Positions 42,653 to 51,163 of a DNA stretch of 64,000 nt are shown here, piece after piece. This stretch comes from HGM04593 sp045591315. Lineage in GTDB: Bacteria; Bacteroidota; Bacteroidia; Bacteroidales; Bacteroidaceae. Below the pieces are notes generated by a model. That model did not search any database and was not told the origin of the DNA. It saw nothing but the letters and a program-made list of their open reading frames with translations. The stretch covers positions 1 through 64,000 of the forward strand of contig JAZNSN010000029.1 of NCBI GenBank assembly GCA_045591315.1, in the 5' to 3' direction. The position numbers were made by a program, and so were the translations under genes. The first letter of the stretch is position 1; every line of letters begins with the position of its first letter.

Positions 42653-44614
42653 ATGAACAAGTTCATAGATAAAAGAGTGAAGGTGCGCTTGCACGACGAG
42701 AAGAAGGCAAAGAGAAGAGAACCCGGTTCTGCTTTTGCATTCCTGAATGAATGTGCCGCATGCTGGAACGCTCTCGATGAGGCCCGCCGCAAGTTACGGC
42801 GGAGCCTTATGTACAGCTACGGTGACCAGTGGGGCGATTTTGTTACCGACCCCGACACCCTTACGCAGATAACCGAGGGCGAGCTTATAAAGAAGAACGG
42901 CAAGGTTCCGCTTAAGAACAATATGATAGCCCCGATACTGAGCAATATCGACGGCCAGTTGCGTCAGAACCTGATGCGTCCGGTCTGCGTAGCCCGTGAC
43001 AGCGAAGAGAGCAAGCTGGGCGAGATGATGTCGGTGGCAATAGAGTACGTGCACGATATAAATGAGATGGAAGAGCTTGATTCCGATTCCATGCGAATGC
43101 TGCTCAATGGCGGAATGACGGCGCAGAGAATAGAATATGGCCTTAATCCAGCAAAGGAGAAGCACGATGTGTGGGTACATTCGGTCAACCCTTCGCGTCT
43201 TTTCTTCAATACGAATGTCGAGGATGTGCGCATGTGGGATGTCACCTGTATTGGAGAACTCTTCGACCTTCCCCTCGATTCTGTTCTTGCACATTTCGGG
43301 CACACACCCGAAGAGAAAGAGCGTATAAGGAACATATACGGTTCAATTTCGTCGTCTCCTGTCGCTTCTTCAAGGTCGATGCAAGGTGACGAATCACGTA
43401 ACCTCTCTTTCTTCTCGCCTTCGCGCAGCGACCTCTGTCGCGTGATACTCGGCTGGAAACTTGAGTCGCGTGACGCCTATTGCTGGAACGACGAAGAGCG
43501 GGGATGCTGGGGCTATCTGCCGTTCAATGAGGAGTCACGCGCAATGCTCGAATCGGAGAATAAACGCAGACGTGCCGAAGGCACAGAAAAAGGCATAGCC
43601 GAAGAAGACCTTCTTCTCATTGAATACAGCTTTGCAACCGAACGTTTCTGGTACTACCGCTACATGACTCCTTACGGCGATGTGCTTCAGGAAGGGCGCA
43701 GCCCATATTGGCATGGCGAGCACAACTATGTACTGCATCTCTATCCGTTGGTTCAGGGCAAGCTCGGCAACTTCGTAGAGCAGTTCATCGACCAGCAACG
43801 TGCGATAAACCGTACTGCAACACTGATAGACTTCATACGCGGTACCTCGTCAAAGGGTGTTCTTGTAGTGGACGACGAGGCCTTCGAGAGCATGTCGCGC
43901 GAAGAGGTGATAGATGAGTATGTTCGCTACAACGGCGTACTGTTTGTAAAGCTCAAGCCGGGGCAGAGCATCGACGGAGTAGTGCGGCAGTACAACAGCG
44001 GAGCTGCTGTCGCCGGTGACTTCGAACTGCTCAACCTTCAGCTTCGTCTCATAAATGAAATATCGGGTGTGAACTCGGCCATGCAGGGGCAGAATCCGCA
44101 TTCCGGTACTCCGGCATCGCTCTATGCGCAGCAAGTGCAGAACTCCTCCTTGAACCTCAAAGGCCTTTTCGACGGCTTCAGGACATTCCGTCGCCGTCGC
44201 GACACCAAGCTGATGAAGACCATACAGCAGTTCTACAAGGAGAAACGTTATATCGACCTCGCCGGGTCGCATTATAAAGAGGAGGCGAAATGGTATAACC
44301 CCGAAAAGGTTCAGGATTGCGAGATTGACGTTACAATTTCCGAAGGCTACAACACGCCTGCCTACCGTATGGTGGCCGATGACTTCCTCATGGAACTTTT
44401 CCGTTCGCATGCTGTCGATGTAAGGACACTGCTCGAAAACAGCTCTTTCCCCTTTGCAACAAGAATTCTTGAGAGCATTAAGCGTAACGAGCAACAGCTT
44501 GCCAAAGGTGCTCCAATGGAAGGGATACCAAAAGAGCTGGTCGAGAAAGCCGCGAATGGCAGCATATTGGCACGGAATACAGCTTCTGCTGCCGATGATG
44601 CTCCGGAAAAGTGA
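42653..44614 (+). CDS. phage portal protein
   Basis: 653 residues. The N-terminal region (SAFAFLNECAACWNALDEAR, with YSYGDQW and NNMIAPILSNIDGQLRQN) and the long C-terminal helical part (FVEQFIDQQRAINRTATLID, NEISGVNSAMQGQNP, GTPASLYAQQVQNSS) are typical of podovirus and P22-like portals. It forms the ring through which DNA enters and leaves. It follows the polyvalent gene with a 19-bp gap and ends the right phage block. Terminase, its usual neighbour, is on the other side of the ATP operon. Confidence 0.88.
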   Translation: MNKFIDKRVKVRLHDEKKAKRREPGSAFAFLNECAACWNALDEARRKLRRSLMYSYGDQWGDFVTDPDTLTQITEGELIKKNGKVPLKNNMIAPILSNIDGQLRQNLMRPVCVARDSEESKLGEMMSVAIEYVHDINEMEELDSDSMRMLLNGGMTAQRIEYGLNPAKEKHDVWVHSVNPSRLFFNTNVEDVRMWDVTCIGELFDLPLDSVLAHFGHTPEEKERIRNIYGSISSSPVASSRSMQGDESRNLSFFSPSRSDLCRVILGWKLESRDAYCWNDEERGCWGYLPFNEESRAMLESENKRRRAEGTEKGIAEEDLLLIEYSFATERFWYYRYMTPYGDVLQEGRSPYWHGEHNYVLHLYPLVQGKLGNFVEQFIDQQRAINRTATLIDFIRGTSSKGVLVVDDEAFESMSREEVIDEYVRYNGVLFVKLKPGQSIDGVVRQYNSGAAVAGDFELLNLQLRLINEISGVNSAMQGQNPHSGTPASLYAQQVQNSSLNLKGLFDGFRTFRRRRDTKLMKTIQQFYKEKRYIDLAGSHYKEEAKWYNPEKVQDCEIDVTISEGYNTPAYRMVADDFLMELFRSHAVDVRTLLENSSFPFATRILESIKRNEQQLAKGAPMEGIPKELVEKAANGSILARNTASAADDAPEK

Positions 44615-44622
44615 TAAAGTTT

Positions 44623-44649
44623 GCCCCTCTTGTTTGAATCAAGAGGGGC
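44623..44649. terminator. hairpin after portal gene
   Basis: GCCCCTCTT (44623-44631) pairs with AAGAGGGGC (44641-44649) around a 9-base loop, followed by GAATTTTGA. It marks the end of the phage block and comes before the tandem repeats. Confidence 0.65.
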
Positions 44650-44685
44650 GAATTTTGAAAATATCGAAGTAAACTTCATATTTCT

Positions 44686-45030
44686 TGCTCGTTTATTGTT
44701 ACCTTCACCTATTGTGCAGCTAACCTCTGCACTCGCTGTAAAAAATTAAAGCAAGCTTTATTTTTTTGCTCGTTTATTGTTACCTTCACCTATGGTGCAG
44801 CTAACCTCTGCACTCGCTGTAAAAATTTAAAGCAAGCTTTATTTTTTGCTCGTTTATTGTTACCTTCACCTATGGTGCAGCTAACCTCTGCACTCGCTGT
44901 AAAAATTTAAAGCAAGCTTTATTTTTTTGCTCGTTTATTGTTACCTTCACCTATGGTGCAGCTAACCTCTGCACTCGCTGTAAAAAATTAAAGCAAGCTT
45001 TATTTTTTGCTCGTTTATTGTTACCTTCGC
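44686..45030. repeat. four tandem copies (80-81 bp) plus a partial copy
   Basis: Units start at 44686, 44767, 44847, 44928 and 45008 (the last about 20 bp long). Each contains GTGCAG-CTAACCT-CTGCAC, a 6-bp hairpin, and AAAGCAAGCTTTAT followed by six or seven T. The copies are almost identical except for one or two T in the run. The array lies between the end of the phage block and ligA, ending 22 bp before the ligA start. There are no unique spacers, so it is not a CRISPR array. Confidence 0.9.
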
Positions 45031-45052
45031 AGGAAGAATAAAAACGATTTCA

Positions 45053-47053
45053 ATGACTCCACAAGAACGCATACTTCAGTTGCGTGCCGAACTGCACGGG
45101 CATAACCATAACTATTATGTTCTTAACTCGCCGACCATAAGCGACTACGACTTCGACATGTTGTTGAAGGAACTGCAGCAACTCGAAGCTGAGCATCCCG
45201 AAATGCATGACCCTACATCGCCTACTATGCGCGTAGGAAGCGACATAACGAAGGAATTCCGCCAAGTGGCCCACAAGTATCCCATGCTCTCATTGGGAAA
45301 TACATACTCCAAGGCCGAAGTGGCAGAATTCTTCGACAGGGTAAAGAGAAGCCTTAACGAGGAGTTCGAGATTTGTTGCGAACTGAAGTTCGACGGTACA
45401 TCGATTTCGCTTACATATATCGACGGCAAGCTCGAAAGAGCCGTTACGCGCGGTGACGGTGAGAAAGGCGACGATGTTACAGCCAACGTCAGAACCATAC
45501 GTACGGTTCCGTTAGTGCTTTCGGGCAGCAGCTATCCGGCTGAGTTCGAGATACGAGGCGAAGTCCTCATGCCATGGAGCGTTTTCGACAGGCTCAATGA
45601 GGAGCGTGCCCGCAACGAAGAGCCTTTGTTTGCTAACCCGCGCAATGCCGCTTCGGGCACGCTTAAGCTGCAGGATTCCTCTGTAGTAGCAAAACGCTCG
45701 CTCGATGCATACCTTTACTTCATGCTGGGCGAGGAGCTGCCGGCCGAAGGGCATTATGAAAATCTTAAAGCCGCCGAGCAATGGGGATTTAAGATTTCCG
45801 ACACTACATGCAAATGCAGTACAATAGAAGAGGTGTTCGCCTTTATCGACAGAATGGATTCAGAACGCAAGAACCTGCCGTTTGCAACAGACGGCATTGT
45901 ACTGAAGGTGAATTCTCTCCGTCAGCAGAAGAACCTGGGCTACACGGCAAAGTCGCCGCGTTGGGCAATAGCATACAAGTTCCAGGCCGAGAGGGCGGTC
46001 ACACGTCTTAACGAGGTTACCTATCAGGTAGGCCGCACGGGTGTGGTGACACCTGTCGCAAACCTCGACCCGGTACAGCTTTCCGGAACTGTAGTAAAGC
46101 GCGCATCGCTGCATAATGCCGACATAATAGAGAAACTCGACCTTCATATAGGCGATATGGTTTATGTAGAGAAAGGCGGTGAAATAATTCCAAAGATAAC
46201 CGGAGTAGATACCGATGCTCGTTTCATGTTGGGCGAGAAGGTGCTCTTCATCTCCAAGTGCCCAGAGTGCGGTACTCCTCTTGTACGCGTCGATGGCGAG
46301 GCAGCCCATTACTGCCCCAACGACACAGCCTGTCCGCCTCAGATAAAGGGCAAGATAGAGCATTTTATCTCCCGTGAGGCAATGAATATCGACTCTATGG
46401 GCCCTGAGACCGTTGAACTCCTCTTCAACTATGGACTGATAAAGGATATAGCCGACATCTATGCCCTGAACCCCGAAGACCTGATGTTCCTGCCCCGCAT
46501 GGGTGCCAAGTCGGCCGAGAACATCGTGGCGGCAATAGATGCGTCAAGGCAGGTACCGTTCGAGCGTCTTCTCTTTGCTTTGGGAATACGATTCGTTGGT
46601 GCTACCGTTGCAAAGCGCCTTGCAAGAGCCTTTGTCAGCATGGATGCTCTCATGGCAGCCTCGTTGGATGAACTTATGGCTGTCGATGAGATAGGCGAAC
46701 GCATAGCGGCATCGGTACGTGAGTTCTTCTCTAAAGAGAGCAATGTGGAACTTGTGTCGCGCCTCAGGAGTGCAGGTCTCAAGTTTGTGGCCGAAGAGGA
46801 AGAGGTGCTTGACAGAACCGAGATTCTCAAAGGCAAGAGCATTGTCATAAGCGGTGTTTTCACTCATCATTCACGCGACGAGTACAAAGCAATGATAGAG
46901 AAGAACGGAGGCAAGAATGCAGGCAGTGTCAGCAAATCGACCTCCTTTATACTTGCCGGCGAGAATATGGGTCCAAGCAAGCTTGAAAAGGCTGAGAAAC
47001 TGGGCGTACCCCTTGTAAGCGAGGATGAATTCCTGGCGATGCTGGAACAGTAA
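45053..47053 (+). CDS. ligA: NAD-dependent DNA ligase
   Basis: 666 residues. Adenylation Lys112 in CELKFDGTSIS, OB-fold part, a zinc finger (CPECGTPLVRVDGEAAHYC, CP), helix-hairpin-helix region (FLPRMGAKSAENIVAAID) and a C-terminal BRCT domain (LKGKSIVISGVFTHHSRDEY). It seals nicks in replication and repair using NAD. Length is normal for the family. The 81-bp tandem repeats lie directly upstream of its start, where its promoter must be. Confidence 0.98.
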   Translation: MTPQERILQLRAELHGHNHNYYVLNSPTISDYDFDMLLKELQQLEAEHPEMHDPTSPTMRVGSDITKEFRQVAHKYPMLSLGNTYSKAEVAEFFDRVKRSLNEEFEICCELKFDGTSISLTYIDGKLERAVTRGDGEKGDDVTANVRTIRTVPLVLSGSSYPAEFEIRGEVLMPWSVFDRLNEERARNEEPLFANPRNAASGTLKLQDSSVVAKRSLDAYLYFMLGEELPAEGHYENLKAAEQWGFKISDTTCKCSTIEEVFAFIDRMDSERKNLPFATDGIVLKVNSLRQQKNLGYTAKSPRWAIAYKFQAERAVTRLNEVTYQVGRTGVVTPVANLDPVQLSGTVVKRASLHNADIIEKLDLHIGDMVYVEKGGEIIPKITGVDTDARFMLGEKVLFISKCPECGTPLVRVDGEAAHYCPNDTACPPQIKGKIEHFISREAMNIDSMGPETVELLFNYGLIKDIADIYALNPEDLMFLPRMGAKSAENIVAAIDASRQVPFERLLFALGIRFVGATVAKRLARAFVSMDALMAASLDELMAVDEIGERIAASVREFFSKESNVELVSRLRSAGLKFVAEEEEVLDRTEILKGKSIVISGVFTHHSRDEYKAMIEKNGGKNAGSVSKSTSFILAGENMGPSKLEKAEKLGVPLVSEDEFLAMLEQ

Positions 47054-47134
47054 TGCATCCGCTTGTCTGTCCGGTATTATGGATTTATTAATATAAATTA
47101 TATTAATTATTACGGTTGGTAGCAAAAAATGATG

Positions 47135-47142
47135 TAATTTTG
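47135..47142 (+). promoter_or_regulatory. promoter -7 box for dapA
   Basis: TAATTTTG matches TAnnTTTG, 26 bp before the dapA start. Upstream GTTGG at 47115-47119 may serve as a weak -33 element, though the 15-16 bp spacing is short. Confidence 0.5.
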
Positions 47143-47168
47143 CAACTCGAAATTAAAACCGACAATTT

Positions 47169-48053
47169 ATGATGCGAAAAAGATTAAAAGGTATGGGCGT
47201 TGCGCTCGTTACGCCATTTACAAAAACCGGTGAGGTGGATTATCCTACATTGGAGAAACTGGTGCAGATGCATATCGACTGCGGCACATCTTTCCTTTGT
47301 GTTCAGGGTACTACAGCAGAGACTCCTACGTTGACAATAGAAGAGAAACGTGAGATCCGAAAGCGCATCATAGAGCAGGTCGATGGCCGCATGCCCATCA
47401 TGCTCGGCGTCGGAGGCAACTGCACCCGTGCTGTAGCCGATGAACTGCGCAACGAGGATTTTACAGGTGTCGATGCAATACTCTCTGTCGCTCCATATTA
47501 CAACAAACCGGTACAGGAAGGTATCTATCAGCACTACAAGACCATTGCCCAGGCAACAGAGCTTCCAATCTACATGTACAATGTTCCGGGACGCACAGGA
47601 GTAAACATCCTTCCCTCTACAGTAGTGCGTGTTGCAAACGAGTGCCCTAATATCGTGGGCTACAAGGCAGCATCGGGCAACCTTGCTCAGGTAAAGGAAC
47701 TCATAGCCAAGAAACCGCCGCATTTCGATGTCTTCTCCGGTGACGACGGTCTAACTGTCGATATCATGGAGGCCGGCGGCGTCGGTGTAATCTCGGTGTT
47801 CGGCAACGCGTTCCCAAAGCAGATGACAAAGCTTGTTACAGCAATGCAGGAGGGCAGAGTGGGCGATGCACGCAACATACACGGCAGCCTGAACGAATTG
47901 TTCCAGCTCATCTTTGTCGATGGCAACCCAAGCGGAATCAAGGCTCTCATGGAGATTCTCGGTATGCTTGAGAACAACCTTCGTTTGCCGCTTGTACCTG
48001 CATGCGACGATACATACAGCGACCTCCAGCAGGCCATAACATTCCTTGCCTGA
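47169..48053 (+). CDS. dapA: 4-hydroxy-tetrahydrodipicolinate synthase
   Basis: 294 residues of the DapA TIM barrel. The Schiff-base lysine is Lys166 in PNIVGYKAASG, with Tyr137 in YMYNVPGRTG and Thr48-Thr49 in QGTTAETPT at the active site. It condenses pyruvate and aspartate semialdehyde in lysine and diaminopimelate synthesis, needed for the cell wall. It follows ligA after 115 bp and has its own promoter box. Confidence 0.96.
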   Translation: MMRKRLKGMGVALVTPFTKTGEVDYPTLEKLVQMHIDCGTSFLCVQGTTAETPTLTIEEKREIRKRIIEQVDGRMPIMLGVGGNCTRAVADELRNEDFTGVDAILSVAPYYNKPVQEGIYQHYKTIAQATELPIYMYNVPGRTGVNILPSTVVRVANECPNIVGYKAASGNLAQVKELIAKKPPHFDVFSGDDGLTVDIMEAGGVGVISVFGNAFPKQMTKLVTAMQEGRVGDARNIHGSLNELFQLIFVDGNPSGIKALMEILGMLENNLRLPLVPACDDTYSDLQQAITFLA

Positions 48054-48057
48054 TACT

Positions 48058-48825
48058 ATGAAACAGCTAAAGGCCCTGCTCGACGAGAAGGTGCTGCAAT
48101 ACAACCGCAAGGAGTTCATCATTGATGACCCTGTCAGCTTTCCTCACTCATTCAGCAAGCGCGAGGACATTGAGATTGTCGCTCTGCTTGCATCGGTAAT
48201 TGCATGGGGGAACCGCAAGATGATATTGCGTTCGGGCAACCGCATGTTTCATGACATAATGGGCTCACGCCCCTATGAATATGTTATAGGCGGAGAGTGG
48301 GAGACGCTCGACGACAGGCTCAATATACACCGCACATTCTTCGCTTCCGACTTCAAGTACATCTGTCGGGGGCTCAGGTCGATATACACCAAGTACGGCT
48401 CAATGGAACCGCTCTTCACCGGCTGCACCATGTGGGAGGGAATAGAGCGTCTCCGCGACGAGCTTGCAAGCGTGAATGGCGGCATATACACCCGTCACAT
48501 AAGCAACCCTGTTCCGTTGAAAGGCAAGCCGGCATCGGCATGCAAGAGAATACACATGATGTTGCGTTGGCTCTGCCGCAAGGATGGGATAGTCGATATC
48601 GGCATCTGGCAGAATGTCTCTCCCTCCATGCTCATGATACCTGTCGATGTCCATGTGGCACGTACGGCAAGGGAACTGGGCCTTGTCTCACGCAAGCAGA
48701 ACGACCGCCGCACAGTGGAGGAACTCACAGCCAGGCTGCGCGAGCTTTCACCCGAAGACCCGGTACGCTACGACTTCGCGCTCTTTGGAGCAGGTGAGGC
48801 CGGCGACACATTTAATGATAAATAA
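48058..48825 (+). CDS. TIGR02757 (DUF2400) family protein
   Basis: 255 residues from the ATG at 48058; a TTG at 48046 would overlap dapA by 8 bp. SKREDIEIVALLASVIAWGNR and RPYEYVIGGEWETL ... FRHRTF-type segments, and the C-terminal IPVDVHVARTARELGLVSRKQ and RYDFALFGAGE, match the TIGR02757 family of Bacteroidetes. The helix-hairpin-helix-like content suggests DNA-glycosylase-like fold or RNA binding, but the function is unknown. It is co-transcribed with maeB, 11 bp ahead of it. Confidence 0.8.
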   Translation: MKQLKALLDEKVLQYNRKEFIIDDPVSFPHSFSKREDIEIVALLASVIAWGNRKMILRSGNRMFHDIMGSRPYEYVIGGEWETLDDRLNIHRTFFASDFKYICRGLRSIYTKYGSMEPLFTGCTMWEGIERLRDELASVNGGIYTRHISNPVPLKGKPASACKRIHMMLRWLCRKDGIVDIGIWQNVSPSMLMIPVDVHVARTARELGLVSRKQNDRRTVEELTARLRELSPEDPVRYDFALFGAGEAGDTFNDK

Positions 48826-48836
48826 CAAAGCATAAG

Positions 48837-51116
48837 ATGGCTAAGATAACAAAAGAAGATGCATTGAACTACCATGCCGGACGACGTCCCGGAAAAATTG
48901 AGGTAGTTCCCACAAAACCATATTTCACTCAGACCGACCTCTCGCTCGCATACTCTCCCGGAGTTGCAGAGCCATGTCTTGAGATACAGAGTGACCCTCA
49001 GAATGCGTACAAATATACCGACAAGGGCAACCTTGTAGCCGTAATATCTAACGGAACTGCAGTTCTCGGTCTCGGCAACATCGGTGCAGTGGCAGGAAAG
49101 CCGGTAATGGAAGGAAAAGGCCTGCTGTTCAAGATATATGCAGGTATAGACGTGTTCGACATTGAGGTCGATGAAGAGAATCCCGAAAAGTTCATCGAGG
49201 CGGTCAAGGCTATTGCGCCTACTTTCGGAGGTATCAACCTTGAGGATATAAAGGCACCTGAGTGCTTCGATATAGAACGTCGCCTTAAGGAAGAACTTGA
49301 TATCCCTGTAATGCACGATGACCAGCACGGAACAGCAATCATTTCGGCAGCCGGCCTCCTGAATGCGCTTGAGGTAAACGGAAAGAACATATCCGATGTC
49401 AAGGTTGTTGTGAACGGCGCAGGTGCTGCGGCAATCTCATGTACCAAGCTCTACATAGCTTTGGGCGTGAAGAAGGAGAATGTAGTAATGCTCGACAGCC
49501 GTGGTGTCATAAGCACCGAACGCACTAACCTTACGCCGGAGAAGCTTGAGTTTGCTACAAGCCGTACCGATATACACACCCTCAAGGAGGCAATCGATGG
49601 TGCCGATGTCTTCCTGGGCCTCTCAAAGGGCAATGTGCTGTCAAAGGATATGGTACGTTCAATGGCAAAGGACCCTATAGTGTTTGCCCTTGCCAACCCG
49701 GAACCGGAGATTACATACGAGGATGCAATGGATAGCCGTCCCGACGTGCTTATGAGTACAGGCCGAAGCGACTACCCGAACCAGATAAACAATGTGATAG
49801 GCTTCCCCTATATCTTCAGGGGCGCGCTCGATGTTGCAGCAACTGCTATCAACGAAGAGATGAAACTCGCTGCTGTACGCGCCATTGCAAACCTTGCAAA
49901 GCAGCCTGTTCCAGAGGTGGTGAACAAGGTATATAAGGTAGGCAACCTCTCTTTCGGACGCGACTACTTCATCCCGAAGCCTGTTGACCCTCGCCTTCTC
50001 ATCGAGGTATCGATAGCCGTAGCCAAGGCTGCCATTGAGAGCGGTGTTGCGCGCAAGACAATCACCGACTGGGAAGCCTACAAGGAACAACTGCTTGAGT
50101 TCATGGGCCGCAGCTCAAAGCTCACACAGCAGATATACGACATGGCACGCACCGAAACGCAGCGTGTAGTCTTCGCCGAAGGTGCACACCCCTCGATGAT
50201 GAAAGCCGCAGTACAGGCAAAGGAAGAGGGAATATGCCAGCCGATACTTCTCGGAAACGACGAGATTATAGCCAAGGTTGCAGCCGAGAACGGGCTTAAC
50301 CTCGAAGGCATTGAGGTTGTCAACCTCCGTCACCCCAGCGAGCGCGAACGCCGTGAGCGTTATGCAGCAATCCTTGCTGCGAAGAGAGCGCGTGAGGGAT
50401 ATACCTTTGAAGAGGCGAACGACAAGATGTTCGAGCGCAACTACTTCGGCATGATGATGGTAGAGAACGGCGATGCCGATGCATTCGTGACCGGCCTTTA
50501 TACAAAGTATTCAAACACCATCAAGGTAGCCAAAGAGGTCATTGGCATGCAGGAGGGCTTCAGCACTTTCGCTACAATGCACATCCTGAACTCAAAGAGA
50601 GGAACATACTTCGTTGCCGATACCCTCATCAACCGTGCTCCCGACCTTGAGACCATTATCGACATAGCACGCCTTGCCGAAAAATCGGTACGTTTCTTCA
50701 ACCGTGAACCTGTCATCGCAATGGCATCATACTCCAACTTCGGTTCCGACAAGGGCGGAACAGCCGAGAGAGTGAAGAACGCCGTTGCCTACCTCCACGA
50801 GAAGTACCCCGATTGGGCTATCGACGGTGAGATACAGGTCAATGTAGCCATGAACAGTGAGCTTCGCGACAAAAAGTATCCTTTCACTCGTCTTAAGGGC
50901 AAGGAGGTGAATACCCTTGTCTTTCCTAACCTCAATTCGGCAAGTTCATCGTATAAGATGCTCCAGGCACTCAGCCCCGATGTCGAGATTATCGGCCCGA
51001 TACAGATGGGCCTGAACAAGCCGATACACTTCATCGACTTCGAAAGCTCGGTACAGGAAATCCTCAATGTTACCGCCGTCGCTGCAATTGATGCAATGGT
51101 GAACAAAGCGAAATAA
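48837..51116 (+). CDS. maeB: NADP-dependent malic enzyme with phosphotransacetylase-like domain
   Basis: 759 residues, the usual length of the MaeB type. Malic enzyme part (to about 420): SLAYSPGVAEPC, DDQHGTAIISAAGLLNAL, GAGAAAISC and NPEPEITYEDA. The C-terminal half (from about 430: RVVFAEGAHPSMMKAAVQAK, GSDKGGTAERVKNAVAYL) is like phosphate acetyltransferase and normally plays a regulatory role. It turns malate to pyruvate with NADPH formation. It ends inside a bidirectional terminator. Confidence 0.95.
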   Translation: MAKITKEDALNYHAGRRPGKIEVVPTKPYFTQTDLSLAYSPGVAEPCLEIQSDPQNAYKYTDKGNLVAVISNGTAVLGLGNIGAVAGKPVMEGKGLLFKIYAGIDVFDIEVDEENPEKFIEAVKAIAPTFGGINLEDIKAPECFDIERRLKEELDIPVMHDDQHGTAIISAAGLLNALEVNGKNISDVKVVVNGAGAAAISCTKLYIALGVKKENVVMLDSRGVISTERTNLTPEKLEFATSRTDIHTLKEAIDGADVFLGLSKGNVLSKDMVRSMAKDPIVFALANPEPEITYEDAMDSRPDVLMSTGRSDYPNQINNVIGFPYIFRGALDVAATAINEEMKLAAVRAIANLAKQPVPEVVNKVYKVGNLSFGRDYFIPKPVDPRLLIEVSIAVAKAAIESGVARKTITDWEAYKEQLLEFMGRSSKLTQQIYDMARTETQRVVFAEGAHPSMMKAAVQAKEEGICQPILLGNDEIIAKVAAENGLNLEGIEVVNLRHPSERERRERYAAILAAKRAREGYTFEEANDKMFERNYFGMMMVENGDADAFVTGLYTKYSNTIKVAKEVIGMQEGFSTFATMHILNSKRGTYFVADTLINRAPDLETIIDIARLAEKSVRFFNREPVIAMASYSNFGSDKGGTAERVKNAVAYLHEKYPDWAIDGEIQVNVAMNSELRDKKYPFTRLKGKEVNTLVFPNLNSASSSYKMLQALSPDVEIIGPIQMGLNKPIHFIDFESSVQEILNVTAVAAIDAMVNKAK

Positions 51117-51160
51117 TCCAAAACAAGAGGCTGACGATTGTCAGCCTCTTGTTTTGGATT
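51115..51160. terminator. bidirectional terminator (maeB / aspD)
   Basis: A perfect 20-bp stem (51115-51134 with 51141-51160) and a 6-base loop. It starts within the maeB stop codon and ends 4 bp before the aspartate decarboxylase stop, with convergent genes on either side. Confidence 0.85.
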
Positions 51161-51163
51161 ATT

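Larger units (their letters stand above)
36064..44614. mobile_element. right part of podovirus-like prophage (or domesticated remnant)
   Basis: This block holds a small unknown gene, two small internal virion-type genes, a 1743-residue polyvalent virion protein and the portal. These complete the virion set of the left block at 15853-28673, from which they are separated by the ATP synthase operon. No integrase, replication or repressor genes are present, and no attachment repeat was found at the ends. Confidence 0.65.

Noticed and set aside
44686..45030. CRISPR array
   Set aside because: Units are contiguous and nearly identical over 80-81 bp with no unique spacers, and no cas genes are near.
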